A stretch of DNA of 64,000 nt from the NCBI GenBank assembly GCA_021234155.1, contig JAJEKV010000009.1, positions 11,662,546 through 11,726,545 on the forward strand, read 5' to 3'. This DNA is from Isoetes taiwanensis. Lineage: Eukaryota; Streptophyta; Lycopodiopsida; Isoetales; Isoetaceae. Positions 48,094 through 60,010 of this stretch are shown one piece after another (position 1 is the stretch's first letter; the number at the start of each line of letters is the position of its first letter). The notes beneath the pieces are model-generated. The model saw only the letters and a program-made list of their open reading frames with translations, did not search any database and was not told where the DNA came from. The translations under genes and the position numbers were made by a program.

Positions 48094-48409
48094 GAATCTA
48101 GCTGCCCGTCTTGGTCTCAAGGTTGTTTAAGCACGAAGATGAGGCGATCTACTACTCGAAGCAGATCTACTAGGTTTGCCATGCAACATTCTTCATTCTT
48201 GCATTGGATCTAAATATTCGGAGGCGAATATAGTCTTTAGTGATCCTCAGGATGCTATAGGCGATGAGTTCTTGGGTGTATCAAAGGTCGGGCTTTCGAT
48301 TGGGTAACATAATAGATCCAACGGGGAAACCAAAATATCAGGTCATGTCATGCTTGTCTTTGAGAGGCCTATAGCTAACTTGATCTAGTAACACGGGACC
48401 CATGATGTT

Positions 48410-50941
48410 TTGCTTCATGATGGTAGGACAGTTTCACAACATTTACAAGCTCGAGCTGCTCTCGAAAAGGATGACTTAGAAGTTGAGTGCTTGGAAGCTG
48501 ATGTTGAGAAGCAATTCAAGAGGAAAAGGAAATATACATATGTGAAGAGGGGGGAGGGAACCAAAGGGGGGGTAGGAAGGAGGAGAGGATGTGCTTCCAA
48601 GTCAATCAAGAGTGCTCTAAAATCAACATCTTTGCAAGGACGAATGTGTCAAAAAGCGGCCGAGAGCAAGTATGTGCCTTAAGAAAAGAATTTTATTCTC
48701 AATCAAGCGGTGCGAGGGATTACGCTTGTTTTTGATGTGTTGAGTGTAACTTATCTGAGGCGGTCGGAGGCGAAAGTAGTGGTCACAGGTGGAGTCTTTG
48801 TCAATTCGCATGGGCGTGGCTTTAGGAGTTGCTCGATCTACGTTTTATAGTTGGAGGAAGAGGTTGAGTTAGGTGGAAAGCGAGGCGAGCATGGTATCTG
48901 TGGCTCTAAAGCCTAGATGCGTGACACTAGCTACGAGAAAGTGTGCTTGATACCTTCATTAGTGAGAATGCGGAGAGCATTCCACATAGAAACAAAAAGG
49001 GAAGGATGATATAAGGGAGAATGTTCGCAAACTTCCTTCCATTCTTAATAAGAAGAGCATACATAAGGAAGTGGGTGCCGTGGTGGAAGAATTGACAGGG
49101 AAAGAGTGTAACCTTGCCCTCTTTTTACAATATTTGGAAGAAGGAGTTTCAGGGCGTCGGACATAGCAAAAAATACAGACATTCTCCAAGTGTAACATAT
49201 GTGTAGTCATCAAGCGAGAAATTGGAAAGAACAAAAGATACAAGGGAGGCGTAACCTTTCAATTCAGCGGGCGGGCACATATGTTGGAACAACGTTCTGT
49301 AGGAGTCAATATTGGCATTGGCGTGCATTATCACATCGTTACTTTGATAGTCACCTTTGCATAATACATGATAAGATGGATCAGGTCAAAACACTCACAC
49401 CAAGAAGTCACCATCTCGCAAAGTGCACGTTTTGGAGAGGAGATCGCTTGAAGAAGCGGCTTGGCAGGAGCATTGACACATGGTCATGGTGGGCCGGGCT
49501 TATGGCCATTTCTCTCTTGATCTTTGGAAGGATGACTCAAACTTTCATGTTGGATCACTTTCTAGGATCCTACACTATCTTGAGTTCTTGGGAAGAAGAC
49601 AAGTGTGGTGATACGTGTGGAAGCGAGAACTCTGATTGCAAATTGATGCAAGCCCTAAAAGATACTCGACCACTTCAGCATAAGCTAGCGAGACACAAAG
49701 AAGATGCCTTCATCTTCTAGTGCCAACAGAAGGCTTCAATCCTCTTCCTCGAAATCTCTACTTACAGTTGGATAATGCATCGGGTCAAAATAAAAATAGA
49801 TATGTGTTCTCCTACCTCTCTTATTTGACATGGCTTAAGGTATTGATGAGATTCAGGTTGGCTTCATGATGGTTGGGCATACTCATGGCGATATTGATGC
49901 ATTGTTAGGGAACTTTTCGGCGTTAATGAGTTCATCGGATGCTCTAACTTTGCACGAGTTGCTTTGCTTGTTTAGCAAGTGCAATGCAAAGTCTCTGTTT
50001 CATATTTTGTGGATGAAGTTCAGTTGGAAAGGCTTTGTCAAGGGATATATCACGATAAAGGCCAACGTCTAATGAGCCATACCGACCCATTGCTATTCGA
50101 TTTAAAATGGATGGGAAATGGCCCATTATGCAATATAAGATCGGCCAACCCATAAAGAGTGGATTCAGAAAAAGGAATAAGAATGTGGAAGGAGGATGAA
50201 AATGGTGAGCCAGCGTTACCAGCGGGGGTGCCTAAAAATATCCCTCAAGGAAGACATTGAAAGATCTCCTTGGCTTTGGCAGGTGACATAAGCAAGTACA
50301 TAGCATTATGGAATTCCATACGCAAAAATCAAGAAGATAGTGTGTTTGCAACGACGGTACAAAGCAACTATGGATTCTTGGAAGGAGATTCTTGTGTGTT
50401 TGGAAGATGTATCTCGGGGCGACCTCAAAATGATAACTTTTGGGTGCGTACAAAGGCAAGAACCTCTACAAAGCTGCATTTACTCAGGAGGTCGATGAAG
50501 CATTTGTGCTTGTAAGACCTTTGCCTACGTATTGTGGGCCAGCGGATGGGCGTCCGGTGTTGCCTATGGATGAGTTCGATCCTCATGCACATGTTCGAAA
50601 GGTATGTTTGTTTTAGTGGACACGGAGGCGATGAAACTCCAACGTGGTTGGGCTTTTCTGAGAAGAAGATGCCATCCTAGATCCGAGTCTACCAATTATG
50701 GTCACATTTATGTATCATGGTGGATGCACTCGTTGGTCGTGACTATACGGGTTGCTTAACTAAGCGTTGGCGACCCAATCCATCGGATCCATCAAGGTAT
50801 GAGAAGTTAGATGCCATACATTATGCATGGGATGCAAATGGCAAAAGACCGAAGACATTGTTGATTCCAAAATACATTGTTGACATGTGGGGGGACATAG
50901 CATTAGCTAAAAGCTCTCAATCTCGGTCATGTTCTCGATAA
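48410..50941 (+). pseudogene. DUF7869-type transposon-associated gene, heavily frameshifted
   Basis: Segments in different plus-strand frames follow the order of a family widespread in plants and animals: a basic region (48500-48680); GGKRGEHG (about 48870), similar to the family's KRGKH box; CIIHDKMDQVKT (about 49360); LTHGHGG (about 49460); SLDLWKDDSNFHVGSLSRIL (about 49515); LPRNLYLQLDNASGQNKNRY (about 49745); and VGFMMVGHTHGDIDALLGNF (about 49857). The conserved Asp residues in DKMD, QLDN and HTHGDID could be an RNase-H-like acid set, but that is inference. At least four frameshifts make it a pseudogene. I name the family from memory. Confidence 0.6.
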
Positions 50942-51460
50942 TCATGTATGTAATTTCTTTTTTGCTATAATACTTAAGCATTTTGGACAATTAATCGTTG
51001 TCGATACATCAATTAGCTTCCATTACGCTTATACTAACATCCTTACATCTTTTATAATAGGTATTTAATACACATCATTACATCTGATGCACACATTATT
51101 GATGGCATACATATAATTTAGATGCACATATTATTGATGGCATTATAGAGTCGATGATTCACTCATCATCAATCCCTCGCTATTGTGATCGCATTTAGCT
51201 CGTAGGCATGGCTTCGGGAACCCAAAGAAGATGGATCACAAACGAGTAAGGCGGGGCAATCACACTCCACGATATACGCTTTGGATTGTAAGTAAGGATC
51301 GACTTAACACCTTTATGTATGCAGCGATTAATATCATTGTAGCTCATGGAGCAAAGAATGGTCTCAAACTGATCTTCATAAATATTATAAGCCATGGGAG
51401 ATGAATGACTTACCGAATGGAGCTGCTTTTATAGTCGTTGTAGAATTATTTGTATAATAC
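50942..51460. other. Unassigned DNA, nothing recognised
   Basis: AT-rich downstream flank of the DUF7869-type relic with a short local duplication (GATGCACA(C/T)ATTATTGATGGCA near 51090 and 51122). Confidence 0.4.
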
Positions 51461-51562
51461 TTCAGCATTATTGGTATTATACGTGAGCATTATTGGTATT
51501 ATATGTCAGCATTATTGGTATTATACTTCAACATTATTGGTATTATACTTCAACATTATTGG
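51461..51562. repeat. 22-23-bp minisatellite
   Basis: AGCATTATTGGTATTATAC-type units repeat about 4.5 times with small variants. Confidence 0.8.
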
Positions 51563-51594
51563 ATTCGTAGCTATAGATTCTTTTACCTTGTTTT

Positions 51595-51975
51595 CACTTC
51601 TCACTTTTCACCTTGCTACTTGATCTTGATCCTTGCTTCTTGCTCCTTCATCTTCCTTGTTCCTTGATCTTCTTGCTACTTGATCTTCCTTGTTCCTTGA
51701 TCTTCTTGCTACTTGATCTTCCTTGTTCATTGCTTCTTGCTACTTGATCTTGATCCTTGCTCCTTGCTACTTGATCTTGTTCCTTGCTTTTGATCTTGCT
51801 ACTTGATCTTATTCCTTGCTACTTGATCTTGATCCTTGCTTCTTGCTCCTTGATCTTCCGTGTTCCTTGATCTTCTTGCTACTTGATCTTCCTTGTTCAT
51901 TGCATCTTGCTACTTGATCTTGATCCTTGTTCCTTGCTACTTCATTCCCGTGCTCCCTGCTACTTGATCTTCTTG
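51595..51975. repeat. CTTGCTACTTGATCTT minisatellite
   Basis: Irregular tandem array of short words (CTTGCTACTTGATCTTGATC, CCTTGTTCCTTGATCTTCTT) across about 380 bp. The open frames here are artefacts of the repeat. Confidence 0.8.
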
Positions 51976-52930
51976 CTTGCTCTTGAACTTGCTACTTGCT
52001 CTGCTACATGTTCCTTGCTCCGTTGGTGATCCTTGCTTGCTTTTGCAAATGATTGGACCCAATCCTCCCTGGGCTACTCGAAGGCCTGCAAGCATGCCCG
52101 GGCATTCAATGCGGCCTGGAATGGATGAGCTATGGGACCATTTCTTGGAGTGGAGGTTGCGCCACAGTCCCACCAAGGAGCTTACAATGGAGTTGATCAA
52201 CTTCACCACTGATGGAAATTAATCCATCTGAATGTTATAGGAGACTTGCAATGAGGGGAATGCTTGAACCCCCTCCTTATCTGGACGAGATGCTACAGCA
52301 ATTGAGGCCTCTTCTTCGTCTTTGGATATTTAGCACACTCTCGGATGCATACATATCGAGTTCATTCATGAAATTTGTAAGGGACGGATGTATGGCCTTA
52401 TTAGGGTGTACTACAGCGTGTACAGCGGTTTTGTGGAGTTGGGTCCGCTCTTCTTCCGTGAGTATCATCACATTGGAATTACTTTTTCTAATGACTAGGT
52501 ACCCCATATGGTGGGAAGAATCAGTTTGGGAGGGCGTGAGCTCTTGACTCCTAACCCAGATGCATGGGTTAGACCTCGCAGGGGAAGGGAAAGGGGAAGG
52601 GGAAGGGGTTAGGAACCTGGGGGAAGGTTACTAGGGACATACATAGGTCATACTTCGGTCTCTATAATTGTGTTTGGAAGTTGGTATATGATACCGTGTT
52701 ATTATGTTCTCTGAATATTCATGTATGTATGATACGCGCAGTGCGACGCGTGTCCTAAACCCCATAAGGTCTATGATACAGTCTTGTATTGCGTGTATAC
52801 AACCCCCACATAAGGTCTATGATACAGCAGTGCTTGTACGTGTATACAACCCCTGCATAAGGTCTATACAACCCCCATAATAAAAAAATTCCAGTTTACT
52901 AAAAATTTTCCCATTATAATGAAATTGTGC
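51976..52930. other. Unassigned DNA with short repeats
   Basis: Overlapping frames at 51977-52547 have no recognised family. Triplicated ATAAGGTCTAT(G/A) words lie at 52766, 52813 and 52857, and a GGGGAA microsatellite at about 52580-52608. Confidence 0.4.
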
Positions 52931-52946
52931 TTTTATTGCAAAGGCA

Positions 52947-54768
52947 TTGCAGAATCCTGATGATTATAAGGTTAATTGGGCGAGTCTAGCAGCAGATGCT
53001 TACAGGATTGACCAAGTTCAACTGAACAAAGAGCATGTAAATGCTTTCAAAAAGAACATTGCTGCATTGTTGAATCATATAAGGTCACTTTCTTTCATGT
53101 ATGAGGATAGTAAGAAAGAAATGGTGCAAAAACAAGTAGACCTGTTGAGAATGGAAGGTTCCATCAGTAACTCAAATGCAAACTTCAAGGATCTTGAAGA
53201 AGAGATAAAGGAGAAGAGGCAGATGTGGATGAATTTGCAGCTATTTAATCTGGATGAAGAAGTGGCAATACAAGAATTGCAAAGGGATAAGCAAGCTCTG
53301 CAAGCTTTTCTAGACAAGCAGATGTCCAAGATGAACACATCAGGTTTGCAGGAGCTAAAGAAAGAAATTTATAGTCTTAAATCTGATATTGATAGTTATG
53401 AAAGTAATATGAAGTATTGGCATGCCAAGTGCAAGCATGTTGCACATTTGCATCAGATTGACCAATCTAAGAAGAGTCTCCCAAAACTGGAAATGGGAAC
53501 TTATAATTTCTTAATGTCCAAAGGGACAACCACAGGTGAGGGTTGTGGCCTTCTATTTTCAAAAGAATATGAATTACATGTTAAACTTAAATCATATGGT
53601 CACATCTACCATGTTATATGCTTTAGTGTTGTGCTGGAAAGCATGCATTGAATTGCATCTGGTTGTGATATTGAGGTTCCTCCAAGCATTTTGGACGAAC
53701 TTGGTTTCAAGGAACTCAAACCAACAGATTCCGATGCTGAAGAAGTAAGTGAAGAAAGTGAAGCAGAAGAATGGAAAAAAGAAGTAAGGTCAAGAGTGAT
53801 AAGAAGGAGGTGACATCTAAGAAGAGATTCAGAGAAGAAACCAGCTCCAGCACCTCTTTGTTCAATGATCCATCAAGCATAGACTTTCAGCCTCTTAAAA
53901 TGGAAAAGAAAAGAATAACAAGGGGTGCTACTAAGTCATGTGGTCAACAACCAATAGACAAAGGTATTTATCAGTATTTTCTCAATTGATTGAATAGCTT
54001 CATGTTTGTTTATTTCTTCTAATCTAGTTGATATAGATAAGATAAGTCCAATGAAGTTTTTACACTTAACTCGTGAAGAGAGTCCTCGGATAGCCACTAA
54101 ATCAGGTAATTAATTTAACAATGAGATATGAGATGTAGTACCTTAAGGTTTTTTTGCTGCAGACAATGCATGTGATGATGTTGTAGATAACATTGTCTGG
54201 CATTATTTCGCAGTGCATAATTTGTCTCAAAAAATGAAAGGTAAGCAATATTTCAGCATAACATTCACTGATGTGTATACAATTTATAGCAGCTTTTTTG
54301 ATGCAGAAAAAAAAAATTCAAAAGTAGTTAATGAGGTTGGACAGGAAGGTGTTGTGGAAACTAAGGTTTCAAACAAAGGTTTATCTCCAATGAACACTCC
54401 ACTTAAAAAGGGTAGGCAATTTTTCAGCACATGTGTAAGGAGTTTTATTTGTAGACTAACCTAAGTTGTATCATGCAGATCCTCAAGTTCCAGTTGTTGT
54501 GGCTGAGTCTGAGCGAATTCCAATTACCTTGAGCACTTGTAAGTGTTATCTTGCACAATTTGCTTGCAAAACTAAATGTTTATTTACTTGTTTGGGTTTG
54601 CAGGTAGAGAATCGAGCACAGTGGTGATTTCACCAGTATGTGAGATACTTTCTCCATCATAGAGAAAAGTGCTATTGTCTCCATAAAGCCCAGACAGCCC
54701 CATGGAGGATGATGTTACCATGGGAAAGTGGTTGGAAAAGAAGCTGCATAAGAAATTGCAAATGTAAT
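52947..54768 (+). pseudogene. Multi-exon coiled-coil protein gene with lesions
   Basis: The first exon visible (from about 52950, after TTGCAG|AATCC) encodes a coiled coil: LNKEHVNAFKKNIAALLNHI, then a long E/K/Q-rich heptad-like stretch to LMSKGTTT, donor CACAG|GTGAGG at about 53536. Later exons follow with good GT-AG edges: VPPSILDELGFKELKPTDSD (about 53676); a K-rich exon to QQPIDK|G (53963); IDKISPMKFLHLTREESP (about 54032); and short S/K-rich exons up to about 54660. An A6 homopolymer near 53773 shifts the frame by one. Two in-frame stops (TAG 54659, TAA 54683) precede SPDSPMEDDVTMGKWLEKKL and a final TAA at 54766-54768. I do not recognise the family. The N-terminus is not found upstream. 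Confidence 0.5.
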
Positions 54769-55708
54769 TTTAAGTGATGAACCAATACCGCAAGACTAAT
54801 ACTACATTCCCTGTTCAAGGCTAGTACTGCACCAATTTTCCCCTTAGGTGCAAAGATTTTGTAAGACACTGTTTTCATGAATGTAACATCTGTTTTGTAA
54901 ACTTTGTAAACCTTGCAATATCATTATCTGTTTTGTAAACTTTGTGTACATTGCAATATCATGTTCAATATTACACTGATTTGTAACCCTGATTATTACA
55001 CTGATCATGTTCAATATGTTATGAATGTGATCATGTTCAATTTGTTATGAATGTTATCATGTTCAATCTGTTATGAATGTTATGAATTTGTTATGTATGA
55101 TGTTACAAGTCCAATTCATACACAATTTCAATTCAAACACACATTCATTTCAATTTCAATTCACACATAGGCCACAGAAAGAGCGGATCCAAAACTGGTG
55201 TGACGCCAAAACAGACGCCCCTTTCCCTAGAATGGTAGTTCTCTTCTATATAAGAAGAGAACTATGGCATTAAATTTTAATTTCAATACAAACAAAATTC
55301 AATGGAACTCAAATGCGAATAGAATTGAAGCAATGGTTAAAATTTCATTGCAAGCATGCTCTACCTTATTTACAATTAAAAAGCATATTATAATGGTTTG
55401 TGACAATAATTACAATCATATTATAACAGTATGAAATTTACAACATTTAAAAAGAACAACTAGTTTGTTCTCTTATTCTTCCCATGTGCAAAAGTCTTAG
55501 AGTTTCTTGTTCTTCTTGTTGGATTCAGCTCACTTGATATAGGTTCATCTGAGTTTTAAGCTCTCAATGTACTGTTTTGTGGCAAGTTGTCCAATATTTG
55601 GTTATGTGTATCTTCTGGCAGATCAAAATAGTTACCACTAATCTTGCTCAATTCAAAACAAAAAAAAAGTAACCAAAAAATGACTATAAACATTACACTC
55701 TGGTTCAT
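54769..55708. other. Unassigned AT-rich DNA
   Basis: Repetitive words (GATCATGTTCAAT(A/T/C)TGTTATGAATG near 55005-55080). No gene supported. Confidence 0.45.
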
Positions 55709-55975
55709 TTAACAGTAACTCATATTTGCTGCCCCCAAAAACTTGTAGAATAATCCAGTAACAACTACCTCATTTCTGGCAAACTTTTGGCCCCATGGAT
55801 CTTTGAATGCCTTCTCCACCACATGTTTCATCTTAGTGCACTTGAGCACGTAAAAGTCCACGTTCTCCTTATTGTCTGGCTCTGAAACTACAGAAAAATT
55901 ATTTCCAACTGCAAGAATGTCAGACTTCCATTGAGAACCACCTTCAAAAACAGGGCCATCTACAACATCTTCCAC
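55709..55975 (-). CDS. Unknown 88-residue frame, probably one exon of a mobile-element protein
   Basis: The frame begins MEDVVDGPVFEGGSQWKSDI and contains SEPDNKENVDFYVLKCTKMK, then AFKDPWGQKFARNEVVVTG. The composition is like a globular domain and free of stops. No family is recognised and no flanking exon was placed. It lies on the strand opposite the coiled-coil gene. Confidence 0.3.
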   Translation of the reverse strand: MEDVVDGPVFEGGSQWKSDILAVGNNFSVVSEPDNKENVDFYVLKCTKMKHVVEKAFKDPWGQKFARNEVVVTGLFYKFLGAANMSYC

Positions 55976-56252
55976 ACTGGTCTTAGCTCAGAGTAGTGCC
56001 ATGTACCTATTCTACCTCTGTTACGGCACTTGCCATGTACCTATTCATCTTTGTTAGTGACGGTCGAAGAAGGGCGTGACGTTCATGTTTGAAGTTCAAA
56101 AAGCAGTTTTCCAACATGGGTGTCGCCCACATGCTTTTTTGCATATATCAAGAAAAAATACACCCCTCAAAAGAAGAGAACCATAGCATTCTAGGGAAAG
56201 CTCCTTTGCAAAACAACAACAACCGACACAAAGAGGAACCTACCTCCAACTA

Positions 56253-57227
56253 TCACATGCCGAGACTACGAGAGACAGTGAGTCGCTCTTCAACATTGGG
56301 TAAAATGTAGCGAGCATGAGATGAAGTAGAACGCCAACGGCCATGAGAGCGCACCACCTCAACAGAAACTGCAGCCGCAGAGGCCACCGTGGCCCCCCCA
56401 CAACGCCCCGCATGAGTACTAAAAAGATGGGGAACTAGACCAATGTGATGCAAGCACACTCGAACCACACGCACGCGCGGTGGAATAAGACAAAGCACGA
56501 CAAAAGGACAAAGAGGATCGAAACAAGGGTCCACCCTCAGGAGATTAATGACATGGAACGAGCAAGCGAAAAACAAGCGCTGCAAGAGATGGACAGGGCA
56601 AGAAACTGAACCAGTACGTGCAATCAAGACCTCCTGGCTGGCCACAATCTGGTCACATTTAGACTTCCGGATTGCCACGCAGACATGATCTGGAAAAAAG
56701 ATCAGGTCTCGCCAATTCAAGTGACGGGCTTCGGAAATACGTAGAAAGCCAGCAAAACATAAGGTGGCTAAAGAGGCTTTCATCAAATCCCGCCACTCCG
56801 CATGGGTCGGGGCAAAAGATAACATAACAAGACGGACGTGAGCAGCAGTGAGGGGCAATCGTGATCGAGGTGTTGGCCGAAGCCGAGGGGCAGACTGGCG
56901 GACTAATGAGGGCAAAGGACCTGAACACAGAGAAGGGGCATTAATTAAACTGTGAAAAAATGAGATGGCAGCAGAAGCACCACCCATCAAGGAGAGGCGC
57001 TGGCGAGAAGACATAGAAGAGGCGAAGAAGGCCGCGACATAGATGGACGAAGCAGGAAGAAAAGGAACATCGTGGGACAAGCACCAAGACCGAAACCACC
57101 GCCAAACAGAGGCATAAGCAAGAAGGGTAGAAGTAGCATGGGATTGAAGAACGGAGGTGAGGATAGGAGCCACAAAAACAGGGGATACTGCAGAAAAATG
57201 CGGTAAGACATTTGAAACACACACCAC
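56253..57227 (-). CDS. Tyrosine recombinase of the DIRS-like element, 324 aa
   Basis: Catalyses site-specific integration of the circular cDNA in DIRS-like elements. The frame is intact. The core-binding N-terminal half (about residues 25-110) is followed by the catalytic domain. Arg163 is in FLRISEARHLNW, His272 and Arg275 in STHAGRCGGAT, His295 in SHGRW, and the nucleophile candidate Tyr307 in ARYIL. The tail ERLTVSRSLGM is a typical end for recombinases of this group. It lies directly downstream of the RT/RNase H region on the same strand. The preserved R-H-R-Y set suggests the recombinase decayed less than the RT, or was hit later. Confidence 0.8.
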   Translation of the reverse strand: MVCVSNVLPHFSAVSPVFVAPILTSVLQSHATSTLLAYASVWRWFRSWCLSHDVPFLPASSIYVAAFFASSMSSRQRLSLMGGASAAISFFHSLINAPSLCSGPLPSLVRQSAPRLRPTPRSRLPLTAAHVRLVMLSFAPTHAEWRDLMKASLATLCFAGFLRISEARHLNWRDLIFFPDHVCVAIRKSKCDQIVASQEVLIARTGSVSCPVHLLQRLFFACSFHVINLLRVDPCFDPLCPFVVLCLIPPRVRVVRVCLHHIGLVPHLFSTHAGRCGGATVASAAAVSVEVVRSHGRWRSTSSHARYILPNVEERLTVSRSLGM

Positions 57228-57301
57228 ATAAACATAATCAGAACCGAATCACATCACCAACCTTATTCAAATACACAGCGTAGAGCAAATAAAGTCACAT
57301 G

Positions 57302-57775
57302 TCATTTTTCATCCACAAGAAGCGAGACCGGCGGGAGCAAAGCACGAGAAAACTCATGAAAAAATAGTGCATCTACCACAAAAGGCTGCCAGGAGTTCGT
57401 GTCAGAAGCGACCAATGGCCACCAAGGGGCAGAAGGCCATGAAAAGACAACCAATGTTAGGCGAACATGGCATAGGCGAGCATGGTGCAAGACAGCAGGG
57501 ACCAAGGAGGTAGGAGGAAAACAGAAATTGTTGAACAAGTGCCAATTGTAGGAAAAAGCATCAAGGGGAATCCGAAAAGGGTAAGCATCATTGGTATTGA
57601 ACACGGGAAGTAAAGCATTGGACGGACTAGCAAAGCAGTCGACATGGTGAGGGCCCCATCGAGACTCAATCAAGCTAAAAGCCTCAAGAGGAAAGGGAGA
57701 ACTCATCGAACTTACAAATCTTTGACAAATAGTCAGCCAACTCATTGTCCAAACGAGGAACCCACAATGGCTCAA
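57302..57775 (-). pseudogene. RNase-H-downstream region of the DIRS-like polyprotein
   Basis: Contains RWGPHHVDCFASPSNALLPV, DAFSYNWHLFNNFCFPP and PSAPWWPLVA. This conserved string (WGP..VD.FAS, DAF...W, PP..L, WWPL) ends the RT-RH protein of DIRS-like elements. Just upstream, an out-of-frame reading gives NELADYLSK, the last RNase H motif, so a frameshift separates them. Confidence 0.65.
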
Positions 57776-58149
57776 GTCAAATCCTATGGTAATAACAAAA
57801 GATGAAGAGCTCGACTAAAAGCAAATGGAGAACTGGAGACGGGGAACCACCCTTTTGCAACAAAAATGTGACATTCTAATTATCACCATGAGCACCCACA
57901 ATGGAGTTGAAGAGAAGGCCAGCAAAATACTGCAACAATTGGAGTAGGACAAACAACTCACGCCATGTAGAGGATTGAAGACACTCAGATGTGGCAAAAA
58001 AGCCATGAAAGGAGAGAATGGGCGTACCAGGAATAGACAACCAACCACCCTAACCGTCATTGCTAGCATCAAACCCGAGGGTGACTTTTGTGAGGAGAGG
58101 GGCAAAAGAGGACAACGGTCAAATCTGAACACAATAATCTCCAAAGACA

Positions 58150-58984
58150 CAGTTCGTGACGTGACAGGGGGGAAAGCGAAAAAGGAGTATCACAAAGCTC
58201 AGAGTAATGGAGATCAGAGTGAAGGCCTGATGTTAAGACAGCACAAAGGTGGCCAACAACTAGACGCAAGGACTAGATGAAACGGAGGAAACGAGCAACC
58301 CAGCGAGCGGAGACCATAGGAGCAGCAAGCAAGCCAGAACAAAGAGATAAAGGGCGGGACTTTTTAGAGGCTGAGACGCGGAACAAACCATCATGGGCAT
58401 CGACTATGAAACCTAAGAAGACAGTGCGATGAGAAATGCGAAACCGACACTTTTTCCAAGCAAGAAGAAAATCGGCTTGTTGTAAGTCAAAAATAATCTG
58501 GACTTGAAGGGACTCGGGCGAAAAGTGACACATGGGGAGCAACGGATACCCTGAGCATGCCACCAGCGAACCAATTGCCGAAAGAGTTTGGTGAACACAA
58601 AAACGGTGAGGAGGCCAGATGGAGACATGATGATAACCTGATTTCAAGTCTATCGCAAAAAGGAAATCGGCAAGTTTGCAAAGATGAGAGAGCAGGTCTA
58701 ATGATTCATAGCGAAAAAGGGGCAGATAAAAAGGAGTTCAAGACACGCAAATCTAAGATAAGATGCCACTTTCCTTGACCTTTAGGAACCATCCCCAACG
58801 GGGAACACAAGAAGGGACGAGAAGGCACAAGGGAGGCGGCACCGGTCTGAAGGAGTTCAGAGACGGCAGAACGAGCAAAATCAAGATGGGTGAACAAGGA
58901 CAAACGATTCTTTGCAAAAAAGGGTTGGACAGGGGAATGAGTAAGCCAAGGCAAACGATAACCAAACTGGATCCAGCTGAGCAC
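58150..58984 (-). pseudogene. DIRS-like reverse transcriptase, broken
   Basis: The N-terminal part reads PLGMVPKGQGKWHLILDLR (about 58770), then ESLDLLSHLCKLADF and FAIDLKSGYHHVSI (about 58640), the motif A region. The sequence then jumps, with a frame change, to FVFTKLFRQLVRWWHAQGI (about 58570). About 40 residues including motif B are missing. The catalytic DD motif C was not found in frame. Clearly non-functional. Confidence 0.7.
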
Positions 58985-59061
58985 CTACTGGGAGGAACAG
59001 AAGGACTGCCAAAAAGACAAAGCAGACAAGAGTCGATTGAGGACGCATGTAGCTGATGCAA

Positions 59062-60010
59062 TAGAGTCAGCTACGATGGGATCAATGCTGAGATGAGGAA
59101 TGCAAGAAAAACGGAGTGCAATCTGAAATAGCAACAAATCATATAAGAACAACAAGACATCAACAAAACCCCTAAAAGGAAGAACTCTGAAAACACCTCT
59201 AGGACGCCCATACCTACGTACCTAATACGGGAAGAATGCTTTGCCTAAAACAACGACCAGTGTTTTGAACTACAAGGGCAGATGCACAATTGGGAAGTAT
59301 GTAACGAGAAATGCCCAACAAAACATGTCAAGTTTTGACCATGATCAACAAATGTAAAGAAGAGAGTCAGAAAAAAGGAAAGAAGGGGAAGGTCTAAGCC
59401 CAATTAACTTAAAATTAATATGTTTACCGACATGCCAATAAATACACCGAAAAAACTAGAGCCCAGAGACACCATAGTTTGGATAGAGAGATATACAAGA
59501 GAGATATGTGCTTGACCCAGATGACTCGAAAAAACTTTGCCAAAAAATGAAACGAAAACCTAACCTTACATCCTTAATCAACCAACAAACTGCCCTTGCA
59601 AGAAAGGGGATATGCACATGTGGGAAGAAAGGGGCCAAAACCTAACTTACAACAACCTAGCAAGCCAAAGCAATGCAAACATAGGAAAACACAACAAACA
59701 GAGCTGCAGAAAATGCATTTTATGACAACGAAAAATGAATTAGAAATAAAGGAACTCTTACGGCCAAGAAGCTAGCTATCCTAAAGAAGGAGCCTAGAGT
59801 AGCAAAACCAAAAACACTAGAGAACCCCATCAACTTGACTGACCCAAGAACGCTAACCTATTACCCTATGCTAAATGCAACCAAGTCGATACAACCAAGT
59901 ACCTAGATCCCAAAAAAAAAAAAAAAACAACGAGAATTTGAGATAAGATGTAGTAAAGGTAATCACAACCTTAAAGAAAACCATGGTCCAAAAAACATAA
60001 GACAATTGTT
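59062..60010. other. Unassigned DNA, part of it duplicated
   Basis: No gene. About 59540-59690 recurs at 60010-60155 (AACCTAGCAAGCCAAAGCAA and CTTACAACAACC blocks). An A-tract lies at about 59912-59928. It may be 5' or terminal sequence of the DIRS-like element. Confidence 0.4.

Larger units (their letters stand above)
56253..59061 (-). mobile_element. DIRS-like tyrosine-recombinase retroelement, degraded
   Basis: On the minus strand, RT pieces (58984-58150), an RNase-H-associated region (57775-57302) and a tyrosine recombinase (57227-56253) follow in the order RT, RH, YR that characterises DIRS/Ngaro-type elements. RT and RH are frameshifted, and RT lacks motif B, so this copy is inactive. 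Inverted or split terminal repeats and the Gag gene were not located. Confidence 0.75.
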
